A stretch of DNA of 11,927 nucleotides, taken from NCBI GenBank assembly GCA_002353275.1, contig DEJH01000072.1, positions 2,406-14,332 of the forward strand. Direction: 5' to 3'. The notes below the pieces were generated by a model. It did not search any database. It was given only the letters and a program-made list of their open reading frames with translations, and was not told the origin of the DNA. This stretch comes from Caryophanales bacterium UBA2753 (GTDB lineage Bacteria > Bacillota_I > Bacilli_A > RFN20 > CAG-826). A program made the translations under genes and the position numbers. Positions 1 through 7,367 of this stretch are shown piece after piece (the stretch's first letter is position 1; each line of letters opens with the position of its first letter).

Positions 1-316
1 TGTGTTTTCCTGGGATAATTTCTCCATCTACACATCCTTCAATTAAGGTGGAATAGGCAGGTCCAACCTTGTGTGATCCACTTGGGAAATATTTACCGAG
101 TAAAACAACAATATTTGCGTCTACTCCAGTTAAAGCTTTTGGAAGAACGATCTTATTAACTTCATCCTTTTCGTTTTTCCAAGTGATGTTAAAGAGATTG
201 ATTGGATCAAGTTCATTCTCTTGTTTTGCCTTCAAAGCCTTTTTTCTTACTTCAGGGTCTTGATGGCTTGGGTTCAACATTTCATCATATGTTGGACCAA
301 ATGGGATTTTTGACAT
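1..316 (-). CDS. Second fold-type-II PLP-dependent enzyme (3' end missing)
   Basis: The N-terminal 105 codons of a gene that leaves the window at its left edge. The frame is open from ATG 316 and begins MSKIPFGPTYDEMLNP. The stretch KYFPSGSHKVGPAYS at residues 75-89 contains a GSHK motif with Lys83 as the likely Schiff-base lysine. Its form recalls the GAHK/GSHK lysine loop of tryptophan synthase beta-type enzymes rather than the SSKDR loop of its neighbour. The enzyme is thus probably a PLP-dependent lyase or synthase of the cysteine synthase/TrpB superfamily. It starts two bases after the threonine-synthase-like stop, which suggests a shared pathway or even a paired function. The substrate is not recognisable from this fragment, and the rest of the active site lies outside. 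Confidence 0.8.
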   Translation of the reverse strand, partial: MSKIPFGPTYDEMLNPSHQDPEVRKKALKAKQENELDPINLFNITWKNEKDEVNKIVLPKALTGVDANIVVLLGKYFPSGSHKVGPAYSTLIEGCVDGEIIPGKH

Positions 317-318
317 AT

Positions 319-1563
319 TTAAATTACTCCTTTTTCCTTTAAGTAAATGTCTAACTTTTCGATATTTGGCTCCATTAAGTCTGGCTTAACGATGGCCTTT
401 TGAGCGTTATTAGGATCTTTAAGTCCATTACCAGTGACAATTATAGTAACTGATTCATCCTTTTTGATGATTCCTTCTTTAAGAGCTTTCGCTAGACCTG
501 CTACACCTGTAACACCTGCTGGCTCTCCAAAGATTCCTTCAGTTTTTCCTAATAACCCCATAGCCTTAATGATTTCTTCATCAGGAACACTAATCCAAGC
601 GCCTTTAGAGTATTCAACCGCTCTAAGAGCTTTAATTGGATTTCTTGGAATACCTACAGCGATAGAATCCGCAATAGTATTCTCATCACATTCCTTTAGA
701 GGCTCATGATTTTTAGCGGCCACCACAAATGGTTCACAGCCCGTTGACTGCACACCTAAGATTCGTGGGACTCTATCAATAAGTCCTAATTTGAATAATT
801 CATTAAAACCTTTATAAACTCCACCAATTGTACAGCCATCTCCAACAGAAACGACTACCCAATCAGTTGGTTTAAAATTAAGTTGTTCGGCAATTTCTAA
901 TGAAACTGTCTTTTTGCCTTCCACCATAAATGGGTTGATGGCGGCATTACGGTTATACCAACCATGTTTTGCGATTGCTTCTTTAGAAAGCTTAAATGCT
1001 GCTTTATAATCTCCATCCACAATGACTAATGTGGCTCCATATAACGAGATTTGTGTTAATTTTCCAATTGGAGCGCGTTTAGGAACAAAGATTACTGCTG
1101 GTAAACCCATATGAGCAGCGTGACAAGCACAGCTACTAGCAGCGTTACCAGTAGAAGAACAAGAAATCACTTTCGCTCCCGCTTCAATTGCCTTAAGTAC
1201 CGCAACTCCACTAGCCCTATCTTTGCTACTTCCACTTGGATTAAGTCCATCATCTTTAATATATAGTTCTTTAATTCCTAATATCTTAGATAAATTATGA
1301 GACTTAACGAGTGGAGTCCACCCGATTCGAAGCATTTCATCAATGTGATCTTCTTTAATTCCCATGATTGGAGCGTATCTCCACATCGAATAGTTACGAT
1401 TTTTCTCAAAATAGTCTTTTGTTAAGACTTTTTTTAGAGCCTCATAATCATATTCGACATCAAGAATTCCTTTTTCACCGCAATCAGGGCAGGTTAAAAG
1501 TGCTTCTTTGGTTTCAAAGAATTTCCCACAGATTGTGCAGCGATATCCTTTAATATAATTCAT
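319..1563 (-). CDS. Threonine-synthase-like PLP-dependent lyase with N-terminal zinc ribbon
   Basis: Fold-type-II pyridoxal phosphate enzyme (414 aa). An N-terminal zinc-ribbon-like element has Cys9, Cys12, Cys25 and Cys28 (CTICG and CPDCG), common in ThrC-related proteins. The PLP lysine is Lys114 in NPSGSSKDRAS; the cofactor/substrate loop SSTGNAA is at 136-142; a glycine-rich phosphate cradle GDGCTIGG is at 241-248; and VTGNGLKD near 376-383 supplies the residue facing the pyridine nitrogen. By homology it would be threonine synthase, but no threonine or homoserine gene is nearby. The catabolic setting makes a beta-elimination/ammonia-lyase role plausible, comparable to the diaminopropionate ammonia-lyase YgeX of E. 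coli-type purine clusters. That role is inference; an ordinary thrC carried in the operon cannot be excluded. Its start has a strong ribosome site. Confidence 0.85.
   Translation of the reverse strand: MNYIKGYRCTICGKFFETKEALLTCPDCGEKGILDVEYDYEALKKVLTKDYFEKNRNYSMWRYAPIMGIKEDHIDEMLRIGWTPLVKSHNLSKILGIKELYIKDDGLNPSGSSKDRASGVAVLKAIEAGAKVISCSSTGNAASSCACHAAHMGLPAVIFVPKRAPIGKLTQISLYGATLVIVDGDYKAAFKLSKEAIAKHGWYNRNAAINPFMVEGKKTVSLEIAEQLNFKPTDWVVVSVGDGCTIGGVYKGFNELFKLGLIDRVPRILGVQSTGCEPFVVAAKNHEPLKECDENTIADSIAVGIPRNPIKALRAVEYSKGAWISVPDEEIIKAMGLLGKTEGIFGEPAGVTGVAGLAKALKEGIIKKDESVTIIVTGNGLKDPNNAQKAIVKPDLMEPNIEKLDIYLKEKGVI
327..333 (-). promoter_or_regulatory. Ribosome binding site of the left-edge PLP gene
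   Basis: AAAGGAG is 10 bases before ATG 316 and lies in the last codons of the threonine-synthase-like gene. It supports the start of the truncated gene. Confidence 0.8.
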
Positions 1564-1568
1564 CAGTG

Positions 1569-1577
1569 CCCTCCTTT
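1569..1577 (-). promoter_or_regulatory. Strong ribosome binding site of the threonine-synthase-like gene
   Basis: AAAGGAGGG sits 5 bases before ATG 1563, within the 18-base spacer that is the largest gap in the window. The gene therefore does not depend on coupling to the FAD gene for translation. Confidence 0.85.
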
Positions 1578-1581
1578 AAAT

Positions 1582-2424
1582 TTATTTCACTTGTTTGAGG
1601 AAATCCCTCAATAAATTCTTTGCAACTTTTTTACGATATTCCATCGTTGATCTTTGGTCAGTAATAGGCTTTAATTCATGATCATATTCATTGATTATGT
1701 CATCAATTCTCGCTCTTAATTCATTAACTGACTTTCCTTGATATTTCTCTTCAATAAAGTGATTTCTGACGACTTTTGTGGAAATACTTCCGAAAACTAT
1801 ACGTAAATCTTTAATCTTTCCACCTTCGATTTTATAACCACCCATGAGCGAAACCTTAGTGATGGTTTCTGCTTTTCTAGAACCGATTTTGCGATAGTAG
1901 AAATTTAAGTCACATTTTGGAACAATCACTTCAGTAATTAGTTCATTTTTTTGGCGATCAATCTTTCTCACGCCTTGGATAAAATCTTCCACTAATACTT
2001 CTCTATTTCCATTAACGGAAGATAAGACAACACGCGCATTAAATAGGTTAAGAGGTAATAAACTATCTCCTGCTGGAGAAGCATTACCAATATTGCCAAC
2101 TAGAGTGGCCATATTTCTAATATTAGGAGAAGCAATCTCTTTAAAAACAGTCTTAAAGATATCTGGTACAAGAGATGAATTAATTAATTCACAATATCGA
2201 TTCATCGCACCAATACGTAAATTACCTTCTGCGTCGGTTTTAATGTAATCAAGTTCTTTAATATTCATCACATACAAGATGTCTTTATCAAAATTAGGAA
2301 GTAAACCACTACCTCTATGCTTTTGCACCATTAAATCAGTGCCACCCGCAAAGATATAGCAGTCTCTTTCATCAAGAATCTTTAATGCTTCTTTTAATGT
2401 AGTAGGAACAAAATGTTGGATCAT
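1582..2424 (-). CDS. Molybdenum hydroxylase module 2, FAD-binding subunit (YgfM-like)
   Basis: Flavoprotein subunit (280 aa, normal length 250-300) that takes electrons from the [2Fe-2S] clusters. The FAD-binding domain covers about residues 1-170, with FAGGTDLM at 25-32 and TLVGNIGNASPAGD at 107-120, the two loops that hold the FAD diphosphate. The C-terminal domain, about 175-280, carries FGSISTKVVR at 211-220 and ends in the family-typical DQRSTMEYRKKVA near 256-268. The closest E. coli parallel I can name is YgfM, adjacent to xdhD and once described as a selenate reductase FAD subunit; this is from motif and context, not alignment. The start is fixed by the ATGA overlap with the [2Fe-2S] gene. 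No signal peptide is seen. Confidence 0.93.
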   Translation of the reverse strand: MIQHFVPTTLKEALKILDERDCYIFAGGTDLMVQKHRGSGLLPNFDKDILYVMNIKELDYIKTDAEGNLRIGAMNRYCELINSSLVPDIFKTVFKEIASPNIRNMATLVGNIGNASPAGDSLLPLNLFNARVVLSSVNGNREVLVEDFIQGVRKIDRQKNELITEVIVPKCDLNFYYRKIGSRKAETITKVSLMGGYKIEGGKIKDLRIVFGSISTKVVRNHFIEEKYQGKSVNELRARIDDIINEYDHELKPITDQRSTMEYRKKVAKNLLRDFLKQVK

Positions 2425-2888
2425 AATTTAATTCCTTTCACCGCTGCTACTTTAACAGCGTCAACAATCGCTTGATAGCCAGTACATCGACATAAGTTGC
2501 CAGATAAAGCAAATCTTATCTCTTCTTCAGTTGGATGAGGATTCTTCTTTAACAAAGAATAAGTAACTAAAATCATGCCTGGTGTACAGAATCCACATTG
2601 AGATCCGCCTCTATCTGCAAAGGCATCAGCGATAACGCGATATTCACTAGTTTCTCTAAATCCTTCAATAGTCATAATATTTTTATTAGCAGCGTTAATA
2701 ACTGGACATAAACAAGAATTAATTGGCTCTTCATTCATTAAGACTGTACAAGCTCCACATTCTCCTTCTCCACATCCTTCTTTTGTGCCTGTTAAATGTA
2801 ATTCATTACGTATAACATCTAATAAACGCATTGTTGGATCAACGTCGAGACTAACTTTTTGATTATTTATAACAAAACTAATTTTCAT
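2421..2888 (-). CDS. Molybdenum hydroxylase module 2, [2Fe-2S] subunit
   Basis: Iron-sulfur electron-transfer subunit (155 aa) of the second hydroxylase. The ferredoxin-like domain has Cys39, Cys44, Cys47 and Cys59 (GCGEGECGAC, a near-consensus motif), and the helical domain has Cys98, Cys101, Cys133 and Cys135 (QCGFCTPGM and NLCRCTGY). It is closer to the family consensus than the module 1 counterpart. The start codon lies inside the 3' end of the Mo gene in another frame (11-base overlap), with GGAG 10 bases upstream. Its TGA stop overlaps the ATG of the FAD gene as ATGA. In E. coli XdhD the [2Fe-2S] and Mo parts are one fused polypeptide with the [2Fe-2S] part first; here they are separate genes with the Mo gene first. 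Confidence 0.96.
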   Translation of the reverse strand: MKISFVINNQKVSLDVDPTMRLLDVIRNELHLTGTKEGCGEGECGACTVLMNEEPINSCLCPVINAANKNIMTIEGFRETSEYRVIADAFADRGGSQCGFCTPGMILVTYSLLKKNPHPTEEEIRFALSGNLCRCTGYQAIVDAVKVAAVKGIKL

Positions 2889-4968
2889 GGTTCAATAGCT
2901 CCATAATATATTCTGGTGTTGCTGGGATATCATGCACCTTGCGACCGATTGCTTGCTCTAAAGCAAGAGCAAAAGCAGGGGCCCCACCAACAAAAGTTAA
3001 TTCTCCAGCACCTTTAGCGCCAAAAGCACCATATTTAAATGGATTGTCAATTAATTCAGTTTCCATATTTGGTAAATCCATTGTGGTTGGAATTGAATAA
3101 TCCGCTAAAGTCTTTTGTTTAAACATGCCGTTTTCTGCAACTTCTTTTTCTAAATAAGCCCAGCCTAAAGCTTGTGCTAAGCCACCATCAGCCTGACCCA
3201 TAAGAATTCTTTCATCAATCGCGTGACCGACATCATAAGTTGACCAGCATCCTTCAATTTTTACTTCGTAAGTAATTGGATCAACAGATACTTCAACGAC
3301 ATTAACACCCCAAGCATAGCCAGGATATGCATCGCCTTGCATCTTTGCTTCATCCCATTTGATATAACTTGGCCCAACATATGGTTCAATGATTTCTTGC
3401 TCTTCTCCATCTTTCCAAATTTGTTTCAAGTGAGCAGCAGCTTTAGCCGCTAATCCACCAACAATAATAATGGTTCTACTAGCGGCAGTTGGCCCAGTAG
3501 ATAAAGTTTCATTAGTGTCAGGAGCGTCATAAATTACCTGATCTTCAGGTATTTCTAAAGTATCAGAAACGATACGTTTTAAGGTTGTTCTATTGCCTTG
3601 CCCAAAATCAACTTGGGAAGTATAGAAAGTAACAATCCCGTTTTTATCTTTTTTAATTCTTAATTGGGCTTTAATTAAGTCAGATTCTCCACTACCAGTA
3701 AATCCACATCCATGTAAGAACATTGATAACCCAATACCTCTAAAGGATTTGTCTTTCGCGTAGAGTTTAACTTTATGCTTATAATCACTCATCTCCATCG
3801 CTTTATCCGCTAATTCTTTTAAAACGATTGGATCTCTAAATAATCCAGAAGTAGAAGTGACATCACCTTGTTTAACAAGGTATTTCATTCTTAATTGCAT
3901 GCGATCCACTTTTAAGTAGTCCGCTAAATGGTTAATAAATAATTCAAAAGCAAATATTGATTGAGGAGAACCAAATCCTCTAAAAGCGGCACTTGGAACC
4001 TTATTAGTGCAATATGCATCTCCAGAGATATCAACATTTTCAAATGTATAGACATCAGTGGCAGCGATTAATGCACGTGATAAAACAACCATAGAACAGC
4101 CAATATACGCTCCTCCATCAATACCTACATGAATCTTCACACCAATAATATTGTTTTTTGCATCCATATAAGCAGAAATTTTAGTCTTAGATGGATGACG
4201 TTTAGTGGTGTATGTAATATCTTCTTTACGATCAAAGAACATTTTGATTGGTTTTTTAACTTTCACAATCGCGGTAGCAAGTTGAGCGGCCATTAAGGAT
4301 GGATAATGTTCTTTCCCTCCAAAGGCTCCGCCGACTGCAGGTTGAATAACTCTAACATCACTTTCCTTACAGCCTAATGTTCTAACAATCGCCTTATGAA
4401 TATAGAAAGGACATTGCATAGATGCTTTAACCACAATTTGGTTATTTTCCATATACATAAGCATTGCTTGCGGTTCTAAATAGACTTGTTCTTGGTATCC
4501 AGTAGTGAATTCTTCAGTAAATACTTTTTTCGCATTTTTAAATTTGGAAACATCACCTTTAGTGAATTCTTTATGAACATAAGAGTTCTTCATTTCAAAA
4601 ACTGGTTCAAGTTCTTCATATTCCCCTTTACATAAAGAGGCTAAATATAGACACATCCCTTTATCTGGACCAACTATTAAGCCCATTGCTTCACCAATAT
4701 AATTAACTTTTTTATCAGCAAAGACTGGCCAATCAGAAGCGATAATATTCACAACGTTCTCTTTGACAATATCTTTAGCGGAGATAAAGTAATAATCTTT
4801 TGGTAATTTTGGAACATAGATTCCTTTTAATTTTGCGTGTGCTTTCTCGCTTCTAACTTGCACCGCAAAATAGGCATCATCCATTCGGATGTCGCAAGTA
4901 AAGATAGCTAGACCCGCCATCTTCTCTTCGTTATCTACTTTTTTAACTGATGTATCAAATTTTTTCAT
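2878..4968 (-). CDS. Molybdenum hydroxylase module 2, molybdopterin subunit with xanthine dehydrogenase-type active site
   Basis: Catalytic subunit (696 aa) of a second xanthine dehydrogenase family enzyme, resembling the molybdenum part of E. coli XdhD (YgfN). Active-site residues line up by motif and spacing with bovine xanthine dehydrogenase: Gln185 (Gln767), Phe216 and Glu220 in AVGGAFGGKE (Phe798, Glu802), Arg298 in SRALIAATD (Arg880), Arg330 and Phe332 in AFRGFG (Arg912, Phe914), PTAAS at 493-497, and catalytic Glu655 in GAKGAGE (Glu1261). Keeping Glu802, Arg880 and Phe914 equivalents supports a purine substrate such as hypoxanthine, xanthine or, in reverse, urate. It is about 80 residues shorter than the module 1 subunit. 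Part of the loss lies between PTAAS and YAWG (493-552), where the other protein has roughly 28 more residues. It starts 12 bases after the PreA-like stop with only a weak ribosome site and ends overlapping the [2Fe-2S] gene by 11 bases. Confidence 0.93.
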   Translation of the reverse strand: MKKFDTSVKKVDNEEKMAGLAIFTCDIRMDDAYFAVQVRSEKAHAKLKGIYVPKLPKDYYFISAKDIVKENVVNIIASDWPVFADKKVNYIGEAMGLIVGPDKGMCLYLASLCKGEYEELEPVFEMKNSYVHKEFTKGDVSKFKNAKKVFTEEFTTGYQEQVYLEPQAMLMYMENNQIVVKASMQCPFYIHKAIVRTLGCKESDVRVIQPAVGGAFGGKEHYPSLMAAQLATAIVKVKKPIKMFFDRKEDITYTTKRHPSKTKISAYMDAKNNIIGVKIHVGIDGGAYIGCSMVVLSRALIAATDVYTFENVDISGDAYCTNKVPSAAFRGFGSPQSIFAFELFINHLADYLKVDRMQLRMKYLVKQGDVTSTSGLFRDPIVLKELADKAMEMSDYKHKVKLYAKDKSFRGIGLSMFLHGCGFTGSGESDLIKAQLRIKKDKNGIVTFYTSQVDFGQGNRTTLKRIVSDTLEIPEDQVIYDAPDTNETLSTGPTAASRTIIIVGGLAAKAAAHLKQIWKDGEEQEIIEPYVGPSYIKWDEAKMQGDAYPGYAWGVNVVEVSVDPITYEVKIEGCWSTYDVGHAIDERILMGQADGGLAQALGWAYLEKEVAENGMFKQKTLADYSIPTTMDLPNMETELIDNPFKYGAFGAKGAGELTFVGGAPAFALALEQAIGRKVHDIPATPEYIMELLNHEN

Positions 4969-4980
4969 ATTCTTAATAAA

Positions 4981-6066
4981 TTAAAACTTAATAGCCTTCA
5001 CTGGACATTTAGAAGCACATAATCCACATCTAAAGCATTTAGAGGCATCAAATGTAGGAACTTTAGCTTCATCCATGTTAATGGCAAAGTATGGGCAATT
5101 TCTCATACATAAACCACAGTGGGTGCATTTTGCTTTTTCTACACAAGGCAATTCATGTTCGTAAGTCACTTTATTTGTTAAATGAGTATCAATGACGTCT
5201 TGAACAGATTTAAAGCCGTATTTTTCTAACTCTTTTGGTAAGTCCGCAAGAACTTTAGCGTATAATTCTTTTCCTCTTAACATTGGGGCGGAAAGCATAC
5301 CAACTGCACTTGCTCCTGCTAATAAGAATTCAATGACGTCTTTAGCAGATGCACATCCTCCAACCCCAATTACGGTTAAAGAAGGTTCAGCTTGTTTAAT
5401 GGTATAGACAGTCGCTAAAGCTAAAGGTTTAACTACTGGTCCACTCATCCACACAAATCCTTTGTCATTTGAGCAAGCCATTTGACGTTTTTCCACATCA
5501 ATAACCATACTAGGACCAAGTGAATTAATAGCAACAACCCCGTTAGCACCGTTCTCTTTAATAATATGAGCAAAATGTGCTGGATCTGGAATATGTGGTG
5601 AAATCTTCATATAGAAAGGCTTACTTGTGTGCTTTCTAATAGTTCTTACTACTTCCGCCATTTTTTCATGGTCAGTACCAACATAGTGACAGCTCACTTC
5701 AAAAGCATCAGCGAATTTATCTAAGGCAGGAATAAGTTCTTCCATATCTTCTTTGGTATATCCAACAGAAATAATTAGAGGTGTATCTCCTTTTTTAGCA
5801 ACTAATTCTGGTAGAAATTCATTTATCCATTTTTCTTTTGGATATTCAGTCCAGAGTTCACAGTTAAAGATAGCGTTATTTCCTTCTCCAATAATACATG
5901 GATGAGGAATATGAGCGTCTTTAGTGGAAATGGTTTTCGCTACTAATGCACCTAAGCCTTGTTCTTTAAGCCAAAGCATCTTTTCAGCATCACCAACAAG
6001 AGGGCCTGCTGCTGGCATAAGTGGGTTTTTAAGAACTAAACCATCGAATTTTGTAGATAGATCCAT
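4981..6066 (-). CDS. PreA-like FMN dehydrogenase with C-terminal double [4Fe-4S] ferredoxin domain
   Basis: Dihydroorotate dehydrogenase-fold flavoprotein (361 aa from ATG 6066) fused to a ferredoxin domain, the arrangement of bacterial dihydropyrimidine dehydrogenase subunit PreA and of the C-terminal part of mammalian DPD. Residues 1-300 form the FMN barrel: NPLMPAAGP near 14-22, Lys154 in FYMKISP, Asn181 in INSLG, and the FMN phosphate-binding region VIGVGGCAS near 232-240. Cys126 in EVSCHYVG is placed like the active-site cysteine of DPD. Residues 310-361 hold two clusters, Cys314/317/320/324 and Cys344/347/350/354. The family adds or removes hydrogen across a ring C=C. PreA normally works with the NAD(P)H flavoprotein PreT, which is absent here, so a different electron donor such as ferredoxin is possible. 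The position between SsnA and the second hydroxylase suggests it acts on a ring intermediate of the same pathway. Pyrimidine or dihydroorotate turnover is the alternative. Confidence 0.85.
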   Translation of the reverse strand: MDLSTKFDGLVLKNPLMPAAGPLVGDAEKMLWLKEQGLGALVAKTISTKDAHIPHPCIIGEGNNAIFNCELWTEYPKEKWINEFLPELVAKKGDTPLIISVGYTKEDMEELIPALDKFADAFEVSCHYVGTDHEKMAEVVRTIRKHTSKPFYMKISPHIPDPAHFAHIIKENGANGVVAINSLGPSMVIDVEKRQMACSNDKGFVWMSGPVVKPLALATVYTIKQAEPSLTVIGVGGCASAKDVIEFLLAGASAVGMLSAPMLRGKELYAKVLADLPKELEKYGFKSVQDVIDTHLTNKVTYEHELPCVEKAKCTHCGLCMRNCPYFAINMDEAKVPTFDASKCFRCGLCASKCPVKAIKF

Positions 6067-6068
6067 AA

Positions 6069-7367
6069 TTATTTCTCCTTTACTCTTTTCCAAAGAGTGT
6101 CGCTATATTTTCGTGCTTCTTTTAATTCGTTTTTCGCTTTCATAGAAACTAATTCGCCTGATTTCACTAAGCGTTTTCCGTCAACATAAACATCATTAGG
6201 TCTAAAATTAGGGAATAAGCCATAGAATATATGACCAAATGCGTTACCACTATTCATTTCAGTAAATGGGGTGTAGTTCACTAACATAAAATCAGAGACA
6301 TAGTCTTTTTTAATTTTTCCTAATTTGATTCCAAGCCTACGTGAAGTATATTCATAGGCATTATTAATCATTTTAGCGATATGTCCGATATTTAAAGCAG
6401 TTGGAGATTCATTTTTTAAATGAGTAAGATACATCGCATTTTGATATTCAACCGCCATAGAGCTAGATAAGCCGTCATTACCAATCATCACTGGAATGTC
6501 TTTTTCTAAGAATTTCTTAATATCGGTAATACCAACGGCATTATTCAAATTACTGGTAGTGTTAACCACCATATAGGCGCCTCTAGCTTTAACAATCTCT
6601 AGTTCTTTGTCAGTTAGATAAACACCATGGACAATTAAAGAATCTTTATTAATAAGATGATGCTTATCTAATCTTTCAATAATCGAAGTATGATATTTCT
6701 CTTGGGAGTCAGCTTCATCCATATCACTTTCCGCTACGTGGATATGAATTGGTAGATCTTTTAATTTACGAGAGATTTTCTTTAAAGTATCTTCACTAAG
6801 TGACATCGAAGCGTGCATACCAAATAAGCCACTTACGTGAGAAGTATGATATCTATTAGCAAAGCTAATGTTTTCTTTAATACATTCGTTAACATTATAG
6901 CGATCACTAGTTTCAAAACATAAAATGCTTCTTAAGTGTAAAGTGTTATCTAATGCTTTCTTTAAAGAAGTCAAGGAACCTAAAATATCTCGACCTGAAG
7001 CGTGATGGTCAATAATTGTAGTCACTCCGTTAAGTAAAAATTCACTTCCCGCAGCAATACCAGAATAATAGGTAATTGGGTTATCGATTTTGCTATCTAA
7101 CTTCCACCACATCTGGTCCAAAATCTCTTGGAAGTTTTTAGGATTAAATGGTAAAGCAAGACCTCTAGCAAAGATGGAATAGATATGAGAATGAGCGCAA
7201 ACAAAGTTAGGCATTAATAATTGTCCTTTTCCTTCAATTACTTTATAACCTTTATTTTTGAATTCAGACATCTTGCCAACTTCTTGGACATGTTCATCAA
7301 AAACAACATATCCAGATTCGATATAGTTCTCGTAATCAAAAATTCTGACATTAATTAAAGCGTTCAT
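6069..7367 (-). CDS. ssnA: SsnA-like amidohydrolase/deaminase
   Basis: Metal-dependent amidohydrolase of the SsnA/guanine deaminase/chlorohydrolase group (432 aa from the chosen start; SsnA is about 440). The metal ligands are visible: His59 and His61 (AHSH), His210 in the IHVAES motif with Glu213 as proton shuttle, His247 (VHG) and Asp298 (GNDG). The stretches WWKLD and DHHAS near residues 87-124, and FETSDR near 151-156, resemble E. coli SsnA and favour it over guanine deaminase. I chose the ATG at 7367 because it forms an ATGA overlap with the hydantoinase stop and begins where SsnA-type proteins begin. An ATG at 7385 adds six residues and has an AAAGG about 12 bases upstream, so it remains possible. 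SsnA was named from selenium metabolism clusters and is now linked to anaerobic purine/urate breakdown; its exact reaction is inferred. Confidence 0.85.
   Translation of the reverse strand: MNALINVRIFDYENYIESGYVVFDEHVQEVGKMSEFKNKGYKVIEGKGQLLMPNFVCAHSHIYSIFARGLALPFNPKNFQEILDQMWWKLDSKIDNPITYYSGIAAGSEFLLNGVTTIIDHHASGRDILGSLTSLKKALDNTLHLRSILCFETSDRYNVNECIKENISFANRYHTSHVSGLFGMHASMSLSEDTLKKISRKLKDLPIHIHVAESDMDEADSQEKYHTSIIERLDKHHLINKDSLIVHGVYLTDKELEIVKARGAYMVVNTTSNLNNAVGITDIKKFLEKDIPVMIGNDGLSSSMAVEYQNAMYLTHLKNESPTALNIGHIAKMINNAYEYTSRRLGIKLGKIKKDYVSDFMLVNYTPFTEMNSGNAFGHIFYGLFPNFRPNDVYVDGKRLVKSGELVSMKAKNELKEARKYSDTLWKRVKEK
6075..6081 (-). promoter_or_regulatory. Ribosome binding site fixing the PreA-like start at 6066
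   Basis: AAAGGAG lies 8 bases upstream of ATG 6066. The longer in-frame reading begins at a TTG (6093) with no comparable site and would overlap ssnA, so 6066 is preferred. Confidence 0.85.

Noticed and set aside
69..263. Plus-strand open frame of 64 codons
   Set aside because: It is the antisense shadow of the PLP enzyme at 1-316 and has no recognisable domain.
434..709. Plus-strand open frame of 91 codons
   Set aside because: It lies wholly opposite the threonine-synthase-like gene, has low-complexity composition and no family motif.
6067..6093. Longer PreA-like start at TTG 6093
   Set aside because: ATG 6066 has AAAGGAG at ideal distance and begins right after the ssnA stop, while the TTG has no comparable site.
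5924..6145. Plus-strand open frame of 73 codons spanning the ssnA/PreA-like junction
   Set aside because: It is antisense to two supported genes and their ribosome site, with no homology signal.
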